Numbered from the stretch's first letter, positions 27,743 to 36,506 are shown. The stretch: DNA of 64,000 bases from JASSUD01 sp031963405 (GCA_031963405.1 JASSUJ010000001.1:186001-250000), one strand, 5' to 3'. Translations and numbers: made by a program. The notes: generated by a model not told the origin, from the sequence alone.

Positions 27743-27819
27743 TGGTCGGGGCGACATGATTCGAACATGCGACCTTCTGATCCCAAATCAGATGCGCTAC
27801 CAGGCTGCGCTACGCCCCG
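27743..27819 (-). tRNA. tRNA-Pro(TGG)
   Basis: The minus strand folds as a complete tRNA: acceptor CGGGGCG/CGCCCCG, D-arm GCGC...GCGC, anticodon stem TCTGA/TCAGA with loop TTTGGGA (anticodon TGG), T-arm with TTCGAAT, and an encoded CCA. Its 3' 44 bases are repeated at 18412-18455. Confidence 0.95.
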
Positions 27820-27872
27820 TTTTTGATGTAGCCGCGAATTCTAGCGGATGTTTGGCGATACGTCAAAGAGAT

Positions 27873-28415
27873 TTAAAAGAATTTTTGTTTTGGTGTTGGG
27901 TCATGGAGTGGGTCGAGTGTTTTTTGGGTTGAGCGCAAGATTCCATTTTTATCAAAATAAAAGTGGTAGAGCAGGTAATAAATGTGGCTTTCCTGGTAGC
28001 GGTAGCTCCACACTTCGCGTTGCATGCGCGCAAAGTATGTCGTTTGGGCGGGTTTGCCAAAGTGCGTGAGTATGTCGTGCTTGGACCATTTGTTGATTTC
28101 CGCTTGGGCGAATTCCTGAGTCGTTAATATTGGCTTAACGTAAATGATTTTGCCTTTAGCATCAATTTCAGCTGCCGTAGCAAAAGAACCGTATGGTTGG
28201 GTGGTCCATAGCAAGCGCTTACCACCATTTGGCAAAGGATAGATTTCATGAGGTTGGCCGAGTTTGGCGACAACGACGGAGGCGTCTTGCCCCGCTTGAA
28301 AGTTTTGCCACGGGGCAGTGCAAGCAAGTAGAGAAAGTGTCACGCTACTAGTGAGTACCGCGCAGCGAGCACTTTTAGTTAGTAGGCCTCTTTCGAAACC
28401 CCGTAGCGGCGTCAT
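27873..28415 (-). CDS. Conserved lipoprotein
   Basis: The protein has a lipoprotein signal (TSSVTLSLLAC with the acylated Cys) and a soluble domain with LGQPHEIYPLPNGGKRLLW, TTQEFAQAEINKW, FGKPAQTTYF, REVWSYRYQE and a tail KTLDPLHDP. This matches a Burkholderiales lipoprotein family of unknown role. The frame extends to 28517, but codons upstream of about residue 12 lie inside a palindromic MITE-like element (28388-28478). The best start, ATG 28415, and its GAGGAGG are within that element. The original start was probably displaced by the insertion. Confidence 0.75.
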   Translation of the reverse strand: MTPLRGFERGLLTKSARCAVLTSSVTLSLLACTAPWQNFQAGQDASVVVAKLGQPHEIYPLPNGGKRLLWTTQPYGSFATAAEIDAKGKIIYVKPILTTQEFAQAEINKWSKHDILTHFGKPAQTTYFARMQREVWSYRYQESHIYYLLYHFYFDKNGILRSTQKTLDPLHDPTPKQKFF

Positions 28416-28478
28416 TCCTCCTCGCCGTACTAGTGTACTGTCTTTGTCGGAATTCCTTGCTACGGGGTTTCGAAAGAA
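28388..28478. repeat. MITE-like palindromic element 1
   Basis: Perfect 18-nt inverted arms (28390-28407, 28459-28476) enclose about 50 bases whose minus-strand core (agtacggcgaggaggaatga) resembles the core of the element at 33147-33251. It carries the apparent start codon of the adjacent lipoprotein. Confidence 0.65.
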
Positions 28479-28613
28479 GTCTAGTAAATTAATTAGTAAG
28501 TTGAAAAATGAGCGCATAGAAACTCCATATTCTAGGATTGAGGTGAGTCGCTTTACTTCTATTAGCCTTTAGAACTTGTCAATGTCTCTCAAAAGCTCCC
28601 TTCTTAGGGAGGG

Positions 28614-28830
28614 TGCAGTGCTCGAAATCCTCATGTAGTTGAGTACATTTTGGTTTCTGCGCGCCGGACTCTCTCCAATAAAGCACTGTTGAAATACTTT
28701 GAATAAGTTCTTAGTGTCTATTTATCGTCTTTCCCAAAGTGGTTGTGCAGTGCTGAAATCTTTATATACGTTATATGCGCTAAGTACAGTTTCTGTGCGC
28801 CTGACTCACAATAAGAGTGCTTTTAGAAAA
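28614..28830. repeat. Two diverged tandem copies upstream of rpsO
   Basis: Bases 28614-28700 and 28743-28830 share gtgcagtgct, gaaatc, the segment around tttctg.gcgcc and agtgct/agcact blocks in the same order. The pair occupies most of the region between the lipoprotein gene and rpsO. It may be decayed coding sequence or part of the leader; no open frame explains both copies. Confidence 0.45.
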
Positions 28831-28982
28831 CGCTAAGCAAGCACTTAGTGCGGTTTATGCTAGTATCCGCCTTTTGTTGTAAATGGAAGTAGTGTTGATG
28901 TAATGGCATAAAGCCGCTTCACAGCACTCACGGCACGGCCTTTCTTCTGTGACCGCTTGTTTAGATTTTAAGGAAAATAATT

Positions 28983-29252
28983 ATGTCTAGTGCAAATAGA
29001 GATAAATCTAAAGTCATCGCGCAATTTGCTCGCGGTGAAAACGATACGGGTTCGCCCGAAGTACAAGTCGCTTTGTTGACTTCAACAATTAAAGAGTTGA
29101 TGGCGCATTTCACCGCCCATCCTCATGACAATCATAGCCGCCGCGGGCTTCTGCAGATGGTAAGCCGTCGCCGTAAATTGCTTAGCTATTTGAAGAAGAA
29201 AAATGCGGCTCGCTACTTTGCGTTGATTAAAAGCTTGGAACTGCGCAAGTAA
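28983..29252 (+). CDS. rpsO: 30S ribosomal protein S15
   Basis: The 89-residue protein has the full S15 signature: FARGENDTGSPEVQVALLTS, TAHPHDNHSRRGLLQMVSRR and RKLLSYLKKKNAARYFALIK. It binds the central domain of 16S rRNA early in 30S assembly. AAGGA precedes the ATG at normal spacing. It is followed by pnp, the usual arrangement, although the two genes are separated by 640 bases containing a hairpin and a MITE. Confidence 0.98.
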   Translation: MSSANRDKSKVIAQFARGENDTGSPEVQVALLTSTIKELMAHFTAHPHDNHSRRGLLQMVSRRRKLLSYLKKKNAARYFALIKSLELRK

Positions 29253-29260
29253 GCAAGTTA

Positions 29261-29291
29261 CACAACGCTGCAGTATCGCTGCAGCGTTGTG
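29261..29291 (+). terminator. Hairpin after rpsO
   Basis: A perfect 13-bp stem (cacaacgctgcag and its complement) with a 5-nt loop begins 8 bases after the rpsO stop. No T-run follows, so it may be a processing or partial-termination site between rpsO and pnp, as in the classic operon. Confidence 0.65.
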
Positions 29292-29418
29292 TGCATATGC
29301 TTTTGATCAGTGCCAAGGACTGTCGGCATCTCTTTAAATATTGTGATGCTGATGCGTCTGAATACATAACCTCATAACCTTTAAGCAAAGTTTTTTCTAT
29401 TTTGTTTTAAACAGGTTC

Positions 29419-29496
29419 TAAGGAAGCTCTGCATAAGTCTGAGGGCCTTTGCCAAGCAAGCGTGGCGCCGCTCCAGGGTTATGCAGAGCTTCCTTA
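29419..29496. repeat. MITE-like palindromic element 2
   Basis: Perfect 18-nt terminal inverted repeats (taaggaagctctgcataa and its complement) bound a 78-bp element between rpsO and pnp. The termini match those of the element at 33147-33251 in 16 of 18 positions or better. Confidence 0.75.
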
Positions 29497-29891
29497 AAAT
29501 AAATGCCTGTGTCATCTGACTGATGCAGGCATTATTTATATGTGGCTTTTTTTCTGCATATCTGAAGGCCGGTATAAGCGCTTTGCTTAGATAAAGCCCG
29601 GAGGCTACTGAGATAGTAAGAAATAAATAAGAATTATTGCTGTGCTCAAACAGCGCCAACGCTGAGGAAGGCGCCGAACAGTTCCTGCTTTATTCAGCGT
29701 TTTTTGAGCATGGTTTTTGAGCGGTTTATAAATATCTTTTAATACATATCAGGCAATGAAGCCTGACGCTGCATGAGAGCGGCTTGGATAATTCTTATGA
29801 TGCGTTGAGTAATGCAGATAACAACTTAACCCAAGCCAGTGCGCAGCCATGTCGCAAAGTAATTAGGCGGCATATCTAACTAGGAGTAGTA

Positions 29892-32066
29892 ATGTTTCAT
29901 AAGATTAGCAAAGAATTCCAATGGGGACAGCATACTGTCCGTTTTGAAACTGGTGAGATCGCACGCCAAGCTGGCGGTGCTGTGCTGGTAGATATGAATG
30001 AAACGGTAGTGTTGGCTACTGTGGTGGGCGCCAAGCACGCGAAGCCAGGGCAGGATTTTTTCCCGCTAACTGTTGATTACATCGAAAAAACTTATGCAGC
30101 AGGGCGTATCCCTGGCAGTTTCTTTCGCCGTGAAGGCCGTCCATCAGAAGGCGAGACTTTAATTTCACGCTTGATTGATCGACCACTGCGTCCGTTGTTT
30201 CCGGAAGGTTTTTACAATGAAGTGCAAGTTATTGTGCATGTCATGTCGGTTAATCCAGAAGTATCAACCGATATCCCAGCCATGCTCGCAGCTTCTGCAG
30301 CATTAGCCATTTCTGGCATTCCATTTAATGGCCCAATTGGCGCAGCACGTGTTGCTTATTTGGATGGCCAATATGTGTTGAATCCAAGCCGTGAACAATT
30401 AAAAAAATCAGCGCTTGATTTAGTGGTAGCGGGAACTGAAGCAGCAGTATTGATGGTTGAGGCGCAAGCTGAACAATTACCTGAAGATGTGATGCTAGGC
30501 GCTGTGGTTTTTGGTCACGAACAAATGCAAACGGCCATCAATGTTATTCATGAGTTGGCTCGCGAAGGCGGCAAACCAGAATGGGATTGGCAACCAGCAC
30601 AGCAAGATCAGGCCCTTCTTAGCCGTGTGACTGAGCTTGCTCAAGCACAATTACAAGAAGCCTATCAATTGCGTGAAAAACAAGCACGTAGTGAAAAGGT
30701 AAAAGCAATTTACACCACTGTCACTAGCCAATTGATTGAAGAGGCTAGCGCAGCGGGTACGTTGGTGCCAGACGCAGCAGCGATTGGTAATGTTTTATTT
30801 GATCTTGAAGCAAAGCTTGTACGCGATCAAATTCTTGCTGGTGAAGCACGTATTGATGGACGCGGTACACGTGATGTGCGCCCAATCAGTATTCGCACTG
30901 GCGTGCTACCACGCACCCACGGCTCTGCACTTTTCACGAGAGGTGAAACTCAGGCGCTAGCAGTTGCTACGTTGGGTACTAAAAGCGATGAACAGACGAT
31001 AGACGCTATCGATGGCGAATATCGTGAGCGTTTTATGCTGCACTACAATATGCCGCCATTTGCAACTGGCGAAGTAGGGCGCACAGGTACACCAAAGCGT
31101 CGTGAAATTGGTCATGGTCGTCTCGCTAAGCGTGCACTTACCCCATGTTTGCCAAGTGAAGCAGAGTTTGGCTACACAGTGCGCGTGGTGTCTGAAATTA
31201 CTGAATCAAATGGCTCTTCGTCAATGGCTTCTGTCTGTGGCGGGTGTTTAGCGCTCATGGATGCTGGTGTGCCAATGAAAGCGCATGTGGCTGGCATTGC
31301 GATGGGTTTGATTCTTGATTTGGAAAGCAGCCGCTTTGCTGTGCTGACTGATATCTTGGGTGATGAAGATCATCTAGGCGATATGGACTTTAAAGTAGCC
31401 GGTACCGCCACAGGCATTACTGCACTGCAAATGGATATCAAGATCCAAGGTGTACGCAAAGAAATTATGATGTGCGCGCTTGAGCAAGCTAAAGAAGGGC
31501 GTTTGCATATTCTCGAAAAAATGCAACAAGCCGTATCTGGGGCACGGGACGAGCTGTCAGCATTTGCGCCTAGAATGGAAACCATGAAAATCAATCCGGA
31601 AAAAATCCGTGATGTGATCGGTAAAGGTGGCTCAGTTATTCGTGCGTTGACAGAAGAAACTGGCACTACCATTGATATTTCTGATGATGGCGTGCTCACT
31701 ATCGCAAGTGTTAACGCTTCAAGTATTGAAGACGCTAAACAGCGGATTAAAAACCTCATTACTGAGATTGAAGTCGGCCAGGTTTACACAGGTACAGTCG
31801 AGAAGATTCTGCACTTTGGCGCTATCGTCCGTGTCTTGCCTAATCGCGAAGGTTTGCTACATATCTCTGAGCTCGCTAATGAGCGTGTCAACAATGTGAG
31901 TGACTACTTACAAGAAGGGCAAGAGGTTACAGTCAAAGTAATCCAAACAGACGAAAAAGGCCGCATGCGTTTATCTTTAAAAGCATTGTTGAACGCTGAT
32001 TCTGGATCTGACTCTGGATATAGCTCTGGCTCTGAATCCGAAACTGAGTCTGAAGTAGAGCGCTAG
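29892..32066 (+). CDS. pnp: Polyribonucleotide nucleotidyltransferase (PNPase)
   Basis: The 724-residue enzyme has two RNase-PH domains (first: AGRIPGSFFRREGRPSEGET, second: RTHGSALFTRGETQALAVAT and MDFKVAGTATGITALQMDIK), a KH domain (INPEKIRDVIGKGGSVIRAL) and an S1 domain (VGQVYTGTVEKILHFGAIVR). It degrades RNA 3' to 5' with phosphate as part of the degradosome. The last 20 or so residues are a Ser/Glu-rich tail (SGSDSGYSSGSESETESE) not usual for the family. AGGAG lies seven bases before the ATG. Confidence 0.98.
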   Translation: MFHKISKEFQWGQHTVRFETGEIARQAGGAVLVDMNETVVLATVVGAKHAKPGQDFFPLTVDYIEKTYAAGRIPGSFFRREGRPSEGETLISRLIDRPLRPLFPEGFYNEVQVIVHVMSVNPEVSTDIPAMLAASAALAISGIPFNGPIGAARVAYLDGQYVLNPSREQLKKSALDLVVAGTEAAVLMVEAQAEQLPEDVMLGAVVFGHEQMQTAINVIHELAREGGKPEWDWQPAQQDQALLSRVTELAQAQLQEAYQLREKQARSEKVKAIYTTVTSQLIEEASAAGTLVPDAAAIGNVLFDLEAKLVRDQILAGEARIDGRGTRDVRPISIRTGVLPRTHGSALFTRGETQALAVATLGTKSDEQTIDAIDGEYRERFMLHYNMPPFATGEVGRTGTPKRREIGHGRLAKRALTPCLPSEAEFGYTVRVVSEITESNGSSSMASVCGGCLALMDAGVPMKAHVAGIAMGLILDLESSRFAVLTDILGDEDHLGDMDFKVAGTATGITALQMDIKIQGVRKEIMMCALEQAKEGRLHILEKMQQAVSGARDELSAFAPRMETMKINPEKIRDVIGKGGSVIRALTEETGTTIDISDDGVLTIASVNASSIEDAKQRIKNLITEIEVGQVYTGTVEKILHFGAIVRVLPNREGLLHISELANERVNNVSDYLQEGQEVTVKVIQTDEKGRMRLSLKALLNADSGSDSGYSSGSESETESEVER

Positions 32067-32140
32067 GCTTAGCTTGTTTATCCTGATTTTTGCTTGCAAA
32101 TAGCTTTGTTAGTCTTGCAAAACGGTTAAAGCTGTTCACC

Positions 32141-33145
32141 ATGAAAGTGATCGAAATCACTGAACCTGGCGGTGCCGACGTGCTGAAGCAGGCACAGCGT
32201 CCGTTACCTGTACCAAAGGCGGGCGAGGTGCTGATTCGAGTTGCCGCCTCTGGGATTAATCGCCCAGATGTGTTGCAACGTAAAGGCCGTTATCCAGCAC
32301 CGCCAGGCGCCTCTGATATTCTTGGTTTAGAGGTAGCGGGAGAAATTGTTGATGGTGATCTGTCACACGCAGATAACCGTTGGCAATTTAAAAAAAAGGA
32401 TCGGGTATGTGCGCTACTGCAAGGTGGTGGCTACGCGCAATTTGCTTGTGCGCCACTGGCGCAGTGCTTGCCGATACCGAAGGATTTATCAGAGGTTGAA
32501 GCCGCATCATTACCCGAAACTTTTTTTACCGTATGGAGCAATGTATTTGACCGTGCTCGACTTGGTGTCAATCAACAAGATGAAACTGAGACTTTGTTGG
32601 TTCAAGGCGGAACAAGTGGAATCGGGGTAGCCGCTATTCAAATTGCACGTGCCCTCGGGCACCGTGTTTTTGCAACAGCGGGGACAGAAGATAAATGCCG
32701 TGCTTGCGAGGCACTCGGTGCTGAGCGGGCAATTAACTATAAAGAAGAGGATTTTGTTGACGTCGTCAAAGCTCTAACTCAGGCGAACGGCGTTGACGTC
32801 ATTCTCGATATGGTTGGCGGTGCTTATATTCCGCGTGAGCTGAAAACGCTTGCACTAGATGGTCGCTTAGTGCTTATTGCGCTTTTGGGTGGAGCTAAAG
32901 CTGAAATTAATTTTAGCGAGCTATTAACCCGGCGCCTAACCATCACAGGCTCAACACTACGGGCACGCTCGGTAGCATTTAAAGCAAAGATTGCAGCTCA
33001 ATTGAAAGAGCGTGTATGGCCCTTGCTTGAATCCAAGCAAATTCGCCCAGTTATTCACCAAGTATTTCCTTATAGCGATGCGGCATGTGCACATGCGCTA
33101 ATGGAAGAGGGGAGTCATATCGGCAAGCTGATACTTGAATGGTAA
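32141..33145 (+). CDS. NAD(P)H quinone oxidoreductase (zinc-free MDR family)
   Basis: The 334-residue protein belongs to the quinone-oxidoreductase/TP53I3-like MDR branch: GINRPDVLQRKGRYPAPPGA, ILGLEVAGEI, LVQGGTSGIGVAAIQIARAL (NADP-binding Rossmann loop) and GVDVILDMVGGAYIPRELKT. It reduces quinones with NAD(P)H in the cytosol. ATG 32141 is chosen because the domain starts there; the frame extends 17 codons upstream. The position between pnp and tpiA is the Burkholderiaceae order. Confidence 0.9.
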   Translation: MKVIEITEPGGADVLKQAQRPLPVPKAGEVLIRVAASGINRPDVLQRKGRYPAPPGASDILGLEVAGEIVDGDLSHADNRWQFKKKDRVCALLQGGGYAQFACAPLAQCLPIPKDLSEVEAASLPETFFTVWSNVFDRARLGVNQQDETETLLVQGGTSGIGVAAIQIARALGHRVFATAGTEDKCRACEALGAERAINYKEEDFVDVVKALTQANGVDVILDMVGGAYIPRELKTLALDGRLVLIALLGGAKAEINFSELLTRRLTITGSTLRARSVAFKAKIAAQLKERVWPLLESKQIRPVIHQVFPYSDAACAHALMEEGSHIGKLILEW

Positions 33146-33146
33146 C

Positions 33147-33251
33147 TAAGGAAAGTCTGCATAACTCGCGCTTACGAAATGCCTTTGCTGCCGTTACATC
33201 AGTACGGCAAGTAAGCATGACGGCGCTCGTGGGTTATGCAGACTTTCCTTA
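33147..33251. repeat. MITE-like palindromic element 3
   Basis: Perfect 19-nt terminal inverted repeats (taaggaaagtctgcataac and its complement) bound a 105-bp element that begins two bases after the oxidoreductase stop codon and sits just before tpiA. Confidence 0.8.
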
Positions 33252-33304
33252 AGTGGCGAACTGAGTAGTGAACTAAGTGGCGAGCCTAATGAGGCTATTT
33301 ATTC

Positions 33305-34072
33305 ATGACACAATCAAACGCCAAACTTATTGTCGGAAATTGGAAAATGTATGGCAGCCTAGCTGAAAATGCTTCGCTGCTAGCCGCGCTACAGCTAGAG
33401 GCCACTAAATTTTCTCAGGCCGTGCGCATGGCTGTATGTGTACCATTTCCTTACCTGGCACAGGCACAAGCCGCCTTGCAGAGTAGTGCCATTGCTTGGG
33501 GCGTGCAAGATATATCTGCTTATCAGCACGGCGCCTATACGGGTGAAGTTGCAGCATCGATGGCAGCCGAGTTCGGGGCAACATTTACTATTGTTGGGCA
33601 TTCTGAGCGTCGCGCTTACCATCACGAAAGTGATGCCGAGATAGCAGAAAAAACGTTGCGTGCTCTCGAAGTTGGGCTAACTCCTATTGTTTGCGTAGGC
33701 GAAACACGTGTTGAACGTGATGCAGGGCGCGCTGAGGAAGTAGTTGGGCAACAATTACAAAGCGTGCTTGATAAACTTAGCTCAGCGCAAGCCACGCGTT
33801 TAGTGCTTGCCTACGAGCCTGTATGGGCAATTGGTGCAGCTAAAAGTGCGAGTGCGCAAGAAGCCCAGGCTATGCACAGTTTTTTGCGGCGCCAGCTTGC
33901 TGCAAAAGGGGAAAATGTTGCACAAATTCCTCTTCTGTACGGTGGCAGCGTAAAAGCCGGCAATGCGGCGGAATTATTTGGTGAAGCGGATATCGATGGG
34001 GGGTTGATTGGTGGAGCGTCACTAGAGCCACAAGCCTTTCTTTCGATTTATCATGCGGCAACATTAACTTAA
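33305..34072 (+). CDS. tpiA: Triosephosphate isomerase
   Basis: The 255-residue enzyme has all catalytic landmarks: VGNWKMYGS (substrate Lys), IVGHSERRAYH (catalytic His), LAYEPVWAIG (catalytic Glu, loop 6 region) and LYGGSVKAGNA (phosphate binding). It interconverts dihydroxyacetone phosphate and glyceraldehyde 3-phosphate. The length is normal. It lies between the oxidoreductase and secG in the conserved block. Confidence 0.97.
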   Translation: MTQSNAKLIVGNWKMYGSLAENASLLAALQLEATKFSQAVRMAVCVPFPYLAQAQAALQSSAIAWGVQDISAYQHGAYTGEVAASMAAEFGATFTIVGHSERRAYHHESDAEIAEKTLRALEVGLTPIVCVGETRVERDAGRAEEVVGQQLQSVLDKLSSAQATRLVLAYEPVWAIGAAKSASAQEAQAMHSFLRRQLAAKGENVAQIPLLYGGSVKAGNAAELFGEADIDGGLIGGASLEPQAFLSIYHAATLT

Positions 34073-34189
34073 GCAAGGTCTGTTTAGACAGGCTGATTCA
34101 GTTATCACTGCCATCTTGTAGGCGGTGTTTTGCAAACGAGCTCAGCTGATGTAATAAAGCTCGTGAATAATCAATTTCAGGCGGATCAC

Positions 34190-34528
34190 ATGTTATTAAA
34201 AACTTTGATGATGGTAGGGCAAATTCTGTCAGCACTAGGCGTGATTGGATTGGTACTGGTACAACATGGCAAGGGTGCTGATATGGGTGCGGCCTTTGGT
34301 AGTGGCAACTCAGGTAGCCTTTTTGGCGCCTCAGGCTCAGCCAATTTTTTGTCGCGTACAACGGCTGTATTAGCCGCATTTTTCTTTGTATGTACGCTAG
34401 CACTGACTTTTCTCAGCTCGCATAAGTTGCCTTCATCAGCTGGTGTGCTAAGTACTACAACCACTATGCCTGCTCCAATTGATGCACCACCTGCTGAAGC
34501 AGAGTCAAATCAAGATGTGCCTAAATAA
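34190..34528 (+). CDS. secG: Preprotein translocase subunit SecG
   Basis: The 112-residue protein has two membrane segments (VGQILSALGVIGLVLVQHGK and TTAVLAAFFFVCTLALTFLS) joined by the glycine-rich SecG loop (MGAAFGSGNSGSLFGASGS). The tail is proline/alanine-rich. ATG 34190 is chosen over the upstream frame because the first membrane segment starts there. It assists SecYE in translocation. Confidence 0.93.
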   Translation: MLLKTLMMVGQILSALGVIGLVLVQHGKGADMGAAFGSGNSGSLFGASGSANFLSRTTAVLAAFFFVCTLALTFLSSHKLPSSAGVLSTTTTMPAPIDAPPAEAESNQDVPK

Positions 34529-34558
34529 GGCAATGGCAAAGTGAGTTGATCAGTAAGT

Positions 34559-34596
34559 TGCATGGTTTTAGGCGTTTACATAAGCCTAGTCATGCA
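34559..34596 (+). terminator. Imperfect hairpin after secG
   Basis: Bases tgcatg..ttaggc and gcctag.catgca form an imperfect stem about 30 bases after the secG stop. There is no strong T-run, so this is a weak candidate. Confidence 0.35.
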
Positions 34597-34752
34597 ATGA
34601 ATGCTAGTTTTACGAATTTATTGGCTCAAATAATATAAAACAGTGCAATAAATGCGTTGAATCGGCGGCGCGAATTGGTTAGAATTCCGAACTTGTTATT
34701 GCGCTGATGTATTTAAGTTAATGCACTGGCGCTGCAGTAGCATTTTAAAAAT

Positions 34753-34839
34753 GCCGACGTGGTGAAATTGGTAGACACGCTATCTTGAGGGGGTAGTGGC
34801 TGAAAAGCTGTATGAGTTCGAGTCTCATCGTCGGCACCA
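34753..34839 (+). tRNA. tRNA-Leu(GAG)
   Basis: An 87-nt class II tRNA with acceptor GCCGACG/CGTCGGC, anticodon stem CTATC/GGTAG, loop TTGAGGG (anticodon GAG), long variable arm, T-loop TTCGAGT and encoded CCA. In Burkholderia it sits between secG and the nuo operon. Confidence 0.96.
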
Positions 34840-34852
34840 GTTATTCTTTATG

Positions 34853-34880
34853 ATTCCTTGTTTTATAAGGAATTTTTTTA
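34853..34880 (+). terminator. Rho-independent terminator after tRNA-Leu
   Basis: A 7-bp stem (attcctt/aaggaat) with a 7-nt loop is followed by a run of eight Ts, 14 bases after the tRNA. Confidence 0.75.
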
Positions 34881-35092
34881 TTCGATGTAATGGCTAGAAT
34901 TTAGCCCTTCTAAACTTCTCTCCTCTTCCCAAATAAACATGAGTGAAAGCATCGCTCTGTCAAAATCTGTCCTTTTGTAAAAAATCCCTTTTGAAATGAT
35001 GTTAAATGACTGAGTCCAACCACTGGCGGGCAAATTCAGCGAGTATCCTTGAGTTATATTAAGAGCGGGGCTCCCGACTTAGAGAGTGAACA

Positions 35093-36055
35093 ATGAGTGA
35101 AATTGTTATTTACGAGCCAGCAGATGGCGGGGGCGTTACTGTTCGGCTTGAAGGCAAGAGTCTTTGGTTGACTCAAGAGCAAATTGCTGACTTATTTAAA
35201 AGAGAACGGTCAGTCATTACCAAGCATTTACGCAATATCTTTCAGGATGGTGAACTGGTTGAAGAAAGCAATGTGCAAAATTTGCACATTGCTGGTTCGG
35301 ATAAGCCAGTCAAATTTTACAACCTGGACGCTATTATTTCTGTCGGGTATAGAGTCAACTCCAAACGCGGCACACAGTTTCGTCAATGGGCAACAAATAT
35401 TCTGCATAATCATTTAACGCAGGGTTGGACACTAGACCGCGCTCGATTCGAGCGCAACGCGACCGAACTGGAAGCGGCGCTGACATTGGTCAGGAAAACT
35501 GCTCAATCGCCAGATTTGATTGTGGAAACTGGACGAGGACTAGTTGAGATTGTCAGCCGTTATACCCAAACTTTTTTATTGTTGCAGCGTTACGATGAAG
35601 GATTATTGAGCGATCCTAACGGGACTGCGGGCGGCATAATGCCATCTCTTGTCGAGGTAAGGGAAGCCATCAGCAGCTTGAAAATCGATCTCATGTCCCG
35701 GGGCGAAGCCAGCGATCTTTTCGGGCTTGAACGTGGTGATGCACTCCCAGCACTACTTGGAAATCTTGATCAGTCCGTATTTGGTGAGCCGGCTTATTCG
35801 ACTATTGAAAGCAAAGCGGCCCATTTATTGTATTTCGTCATCAAGAACCATCCCCTGTGTGATGGCAATAAGCGCACTGGTGCTTTCCTCTTTGTCGATT
35901 TTCTGAACCGAAACAATGCACTGATGCGAGGCGGTCAACCGATAATCAACGATATCGGACTCGCGGCATTGGCGCTGCTGGTCGCCGAATCGGCCCCAAC
36001 ACAGAAAGATATAATGATTCGTCTAATTGAAAATATGCTGGTCGGGGTGCGATAG
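35093..36055 (+). CDS. RhuM-like protein fused to a Fic/Doc domain
   Basis: The 320-residue protein has an N-terminal RhuM (virulence-associated) domain (VRLEGKSLWLTQEQIADLF, NIFQDGELVEESNVQ, VISVGYRVNSKRGTQFRQW-type core with AIISVGYRVNSKRGTQFRQW) and a C-terminal Fic/Doc fold with the active-site motif HPLCDGNKRTGAF near residue 259. Fic enzymes transfer AMP or phosphate to target hydroxyls; the catalytic His and Asp-Gly-Asn-Lys-Arg are present, while the usual Phe of HPF is Leu. No antitoxin-like partner is adjacent. It occupies the site where nuoA is expected. Confidence 0.85.
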   Translation: MSEIVIYEPADGGGVTVRLEGKSLWLTQEQIADLFKRERSVITKHLRNIFQDGELVEESNVQNLHIAGSDKPVKFYNLDAIISVGYRVNSKRGTQFRQWATNILHNHLTQGWTLDRARFERNATELEAALTLVRKTAQSPDLIVETGRGLVEIVSRYTQTFLLLQRYDEGLLSDPNGTAGGIMPSLVEVREAISSLKIDLMSRGEASDLFGLERGDALPALLGNLDQSVFGEPAYSTIESKAAHLLYFVIKNHPLCDGNKRTGAFLFVDFLNRNNALMRGGQPIINDIGLAALALLVAESAPTQKDIMIRLIENMLVGVR

Positions 36056-36222
36056 AGGGCCAAAAGGTGCCTCAAATGCAAAGCAGTCGTGGGCCAAGCG
36101 CGGTCATTGCCATCATCAACGTAAATTGAGCGCTTCAGAATCATCGGCCAAATCTGAAAATCTGTTTGTCATGGATATATGCTAATCAGCCCAAATTGAG
36201 AATAAACATAGGAGTTACCCAG

Positions 36223-36444
36223 ATGTATCGTATTTACACGCTCATGCTCGCCTCACTTTTCATCTTATCGGGCTGCTCCACTAACTCTTTCGGAGTGAGT
36301 CAGAAAGAATGGGAACAGCTCACGCCAGAACAAAAGACCATGGTGATCGAAGGCTATAATCAACGCAAGCAAAGAGAGGCAGAATTGGCGCCTTTAAGAG
36401 ATGCGGTCAGCGCAATTGAGACAGGTATTTACCTTTCTCACTGA
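36223..36444 (+). CDS. Small lipoprotein
   Basis: The 73-residue protein has a lipoprotein signal (LMLASLFILSGCSTNSFG) and a charged helical domain (KEWEQLTPEQKTMVIEGYNQ, REAELAPLRDAVSAIE). ATG 36223 is preceded by GGAG and gives a normal signal length. Predicted location is the periplasmic face of a membrane. The role is unknown. Confidence 0.75.
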   Translation: MYRIYTLMLASLFILSGCSTNSFGVSQKEWEQLTPEQKTMVIEGYNQRKQREAELAPLRDAVSAIETGIYLSH

Positions 36445-36506
36445 CCCGCTTGGGAATTTGGTCAGGGTGAAACACTTATCTCTTAGAAAAAGCGCGAGTA
36501 AATAAT

